Under the pieces are notes generated by a model, which worked only from the letters and a program-made list of their open reading frames with translations, had not been told where the DNA came from and made no database searches. DNA of 64,000 nucleotides from an uncultured Bacteroidota bacterium (lineage in GTDB: Bacteria > Bacteroidota > Bacteroidia > Flavobacteriales > Flavobacteriaceae), in the NCBI GenBank assembly GCA_902512755.1, contig CABXKB010000002.1, forward strand, positions 50,737 through 114,736. The letters are read 5' to 3'. Numbering within the stretch: position 1 is the first letter of the stretch; every line of letters begins with the position of its first letter. Of the stretch, positions 63,337-64,000 are shown one piece after another. The translations under genes and the position numbers were made by a program.

Positions 63337-64000
63337 CTAAATATTTTGCTTTTTTAATTGATCAACTATATATTCTGAAGTTCTCCACGAAAGTGCCATA
63401 ATTGTCCATGTTGGGTTCTTATCTGCTTGAGATACAAATGGACCACCATCTACAATAAAAACATTTTTAGAATCATGTAGTTGTTCATATTCGTTTACAA
63501 CACTTGTATTAGGATCATTTCCCATCCTTGTGGTTCCAACTTCGTGTATTACTTCACCAGGTGTTAATAAACCATGTTCTGGTCCTTTATTTTCCCAAAG
63601 CATATGACCTCCAATATTATGAACTATTTTTTTGACCGTTTCATTCATATGTTTAGCCTGTTTACGTTCATAGTCAGACCACTTATAATTAAATCTCAAT
63701 ACAGGTATTCCATATTTATCTTTCTTTTCAGGATCTATTTCACAATAGTTGTTTTTATTAGGAACCGCTTCTCCTCTGGTGGAGAAGCCGATTGTTGATC
63801 CGTAATACTTTTTAACTTCTTCACGTACCCGATCTCCATAACCACCTATTTCAATACCGAAATATTTATTTAAACTGTTATAATTAAAACCAAAACCATA
63901 AGCAGGAGCTCCAAGTCCACCCCAAACCTCAATATGATAGCCTCTTGGAAAGTCTAGGTTTTTGTTATCAAGCCACCAAGGAGTATATAGGTGCATATTA
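63337..64000 (-). CDS. GMC family oxidoreductase, C-terminal part (truncated by window)
   Basis: The reading frame stays open to the window's right edge, so only the last 221 residues or so are seen. The C-terminal GMC domain has the HEVGTTRMG block with the first active-site residue, then DGGPFVSQADKNPTWTIMALSWR, where the Asn-Pro-Thr replaces the second catalytic His as often in this family. The FAD-binding N-terminus lies beyond 64000. Together with the subunit-3 gene it forms a membrane-linked sugar or polyol dehydrogenase of the gluconate/glucose/fructose type; the substrate cannot be inferred from this fragment. Confidence 0.85.
   Translation of the reverse strand, partial: NMHLYTPWWLDNKNLDFPRGYHIEVWGGLGAPAYGFGFNYNSLNKYFGIEIGGYGDRVREEVKKYYGSTIGFSTRGEAVPNKNNYCEIDPEKKDKYGIPVLRFNYKWSDYERKQAKHMNETVKKIVHNIGGHMLWENKGPEHGLLTPGEVIHEVGTTRMGNDPNTSVVNEYEQLHDSKNVFIVDGGPFVSQADKNPTWTIMALSWRTSEYIVDQLKKQNI

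Noticed and set aside
1-64000. CRISPR arrays, insertion sequences, tRNA/rRNA genes, phage or toxin-antitoxin modules
   Set aside because: No tandem spaced repeats, transposase-like ORFs, cloverleaf sequences or phage genes were found by reading; the genes are housekeeping and metabolic.

Overview
This AT-rich, gene-dense window looks like part of the chromosome of a Flavobacteriia-type member of the Bacteroidota. The evidence is the gene families (SOTCase-like ArgF', long NusB, PUR-alpha/DUF3276, DUF4294, DUF6048, DUF6452, DUF2795, DUF5916, cyclophilin-FKBP fusion), the gene order zapA / 6S RNA, and several Bacteroidota-type promoters (TTG, about 19 bases, TAnnTTTG). Classical Shine-Dalgarno sites are mostly absent. 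I saw no insertion sequence, prophage, CRISPR array, tRNA or rRNA gene. The gene content is mainly housekeeping and biosynthesis.

Layout. 1-120: 3' end of lpd. 233-8965: a nine-gene minus-strand arginine operon (acetyltransferase, argG, argC, proC, argD, argF', argB, argE, argH), almost all overlapping or within a few bases, behind an unusually GC-rich leader. 9240-12511: tilS-dsbD. 12585-14689: nitroreductase and aldehyde dehydrogenase. 14895-23175: isoleucine/valine operon ilvD-ilvB-ilvN-ilvC-ilvA followed by a GapN-like dehydrogenase. 23228-29112: cell-surface and lipid-related genes (SGNH lipoprotein, methyltransferase, DUF5916 outer-membrane protein, glycosyltransferase, fatty-acid-hydroxylase-family enzyme). 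29144-37610: secA, a small DUF2795 gene with its own promoter and terminator, cobalamin adenosyltransferase, lnt, pssA, lptB, tatC. 37803-47114: recQ, a dual-family PPIase, redoxin, csaA-like gene, DUF3276, an MdlA-type ABC exporter half, nusB, DUF1573 lipoprotein, yajC, pyrD. 47150-53622: M42 peptidase, DUF4294, ZIP transporter, THUMP methyltransferase, DUF6048, DUF6452, rlmD. 53739-58613: rocD, cysteine desulfurase, M23 peptidase, a coiled-coil gene and zapA. 58639-58802: a 6S-type RNA. 58836-64000: glpF, glpD, glpK and, upstream of them in the same direction, a gluconate-2-dehydrogenase subunit-3-like gene broken by a one-base frameshift and the 3' part of a GMC oxidoreductase.

How the parts connect. 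The arginine operon turns glutamate into arginine through N-acylated (probably succinylated) intermediates. ProC in the same operon and the separate rocD link ornithine to proline through glutamate-semialdehyde/P5C. SecA, YajC, TatC, Lnt and LptB cover protein export and envelope assembly; the RR-signal protein at the right end is a likely TatC client. The glp genes import, phosphorylate and oxidise glycerol, and the adjoining GMC/subunit-3 pair suggests periplasmic polyol or sugar oxidation linked to this locus.

The points most worth checking are: Ser90 at the specificity position of the carbamoyltransferase; complete loss of the RecQ zinc cysteines with their spacing retained; the GC-rich arginine-operon leader; the 6S RNA; the yajC terminator that ends seven bases before pyrD; the Cys-rich insertions in RocD and in the arginine-operon acetyltransferase; and the frameshifted subunit-3 gene. 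No clearly new multi-gene system is evident.
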